Positions 5,304 to 5,546 of a stretch of DNA of 5,546 bases are shown here, one piece after another. Numbering within the stretch: position 1 is the stretch's first letter; every line of letters starts with the position of its first letter. The translations under genes and the position numbers were made by a program. Source of the stretch: Candidatus Methylomirabilota bacterium (GTDB lineage Bacteria > Methylomirabilota > Methylomirabilia > Methylomirabilales > Methylomirabilaceae). The DNA is taken from positions 1 through 5,546 of the forward strand of contig JACQEV010000216.1 in the NCBI GenBank assembly GCA_016200385.1, written 5' to 3'. The notes under the pieces were generated by a model, which did no database searches, was not told the DNA's origin, and was given only the letters and a program-made list of their open reading frames with translations.

Positions 5304-5546
5304 TTAGTCGATCCGGTAGTGGCAGCCCCGGCTCTGCCGGCATTCCATCGCGGCCAGCAGGATGACAAGCGCGGTTTGAATGCCGTTGCGGAGGCCAATC
5401 ATTACATCGGTCACCTCGGCTTTTTCGTAGAATCTGGAGATCTCAACATCCAGCTCCCGCAGGATCTCATGGGCCCGGTTAAGCCGTTTTGTGCTGCGAA
5501 TGAGGCCCACATAGTTCCACATGGTCTGTTGGATGCTCAGCCAGTC
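5304..5546 (-). CDS. nadB: L-aspartate oxidase, C-terminal end (runs off right edge)
   Basis: The last 80 residues of a flavoprotein that oxidises L-aspartate to iminoaspartate, the first step of de novo NAD synthesis; the product is passed to quinolinate synthase. The visible part is the C-terminal helical bundle typical of NadB: LSIQQTMWNYVGLIRSTKRL, then a helix, then the conserved LRNGIQTALVILLAAMECRQ and the ending SRGCHYRID. The MWNYVGLIRS pattern favours NadB over the related succinate dehydrogenase flavoprotein. Two small oddities: the usual ESRG motif reads QSRG, and the protein stops right after HYRID, a few residues earlier than usual (the common ending continues with Tyr-Pro). The frame is open to the window edge; the FAD-binding and capping domains lie outside. 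It is followed after 131 bp by the MDR gene on the same strand. Confidence 0.88.
   Translation of the reverse strand, partial: DWLSIQQTMWNYVGLIRSTKRLNRAHEILRELDVEISRFYEKAEVTDVMIGLRNGIQTALVILLAAMECRQSRGCHYRID

Noticed and set aside
1..5546. CRISPR array, tRNA/rRNA, phage or defence system
   Set aside because: No regularly spaced repeats, no RNA gene signatures, and no nuclease, helicase, toxin-antitoxin or phage structural motifs were seen on either strand.

Overview
The window is GC-rich, densely coded bacterial chromosomal DNA. A lipobox-bearing TPR lipoprotein points to a Gram-negative cell envelope. The mix (L-aspartate oxidase, zinc-loop MDR oxidoreductase, DUF1285-like protein, ISAzo13-type transposase) would fit a Nitrospirota, NC10 or proteobacterial genome. 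The lineage cannot be fixed from the sequence alone, and no plasmid, phage or rRNA/tRNA signal is visible.

Layout. (1) About 1-1350, minus strand, read right to left: two imperfect copies of a palindrome (1304-1345), an unrecognised 59-aa small protein with a very strong ribosome binding site, an untranslated-looking gap, a three-repeat TPR lipoprotein, then, 30 bp further on, a glycerophosphodiester phosphodiesterase that runs off the left edge. (2) About 1479-2774, plus strand: a complete, compact ISAzo13-family insertion sequence with a 407-aa DDE transposase and imperfect inverted repeats of about 33 bp. (3) 2775-3051, plus: the C-terminal third of a DPM1-like family 2 glycosyltransferase, beheaded exactly at the right end of the IS; its missing N-terminal part is not on the other side. 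(4) 3219-3602, plus: a small VOC/glyoxalase-fold protein. (5) 3647-5546, minus: the 3' end of nadB (right edge), then a zinc-loop MDR oxidoreductase whose stop overlaps the start of a DUF1285-like protein (GTGA overlap).

How the genes relate. The MDR enzyme and the DUF1285-like protein are almost certainly one translationally coupled transcription unit; nadB lies 131 bp upstream on the same strand and may or may not share its transcript. The TPR lipoprotein and the phosphodiesterase probably form a second minus-strand unit. The IS is the accessory part of the window and has clearly rearranged the locus: one flank is half a glycosyltransferase gene and the other is unrelated DNA, with no target duplication that I can see. 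I found no convincing evidence of a novel multi-gene system. The least explained elements are the 59-aa protein with its twin palindromes and the IS-glycosyltransferase junction.
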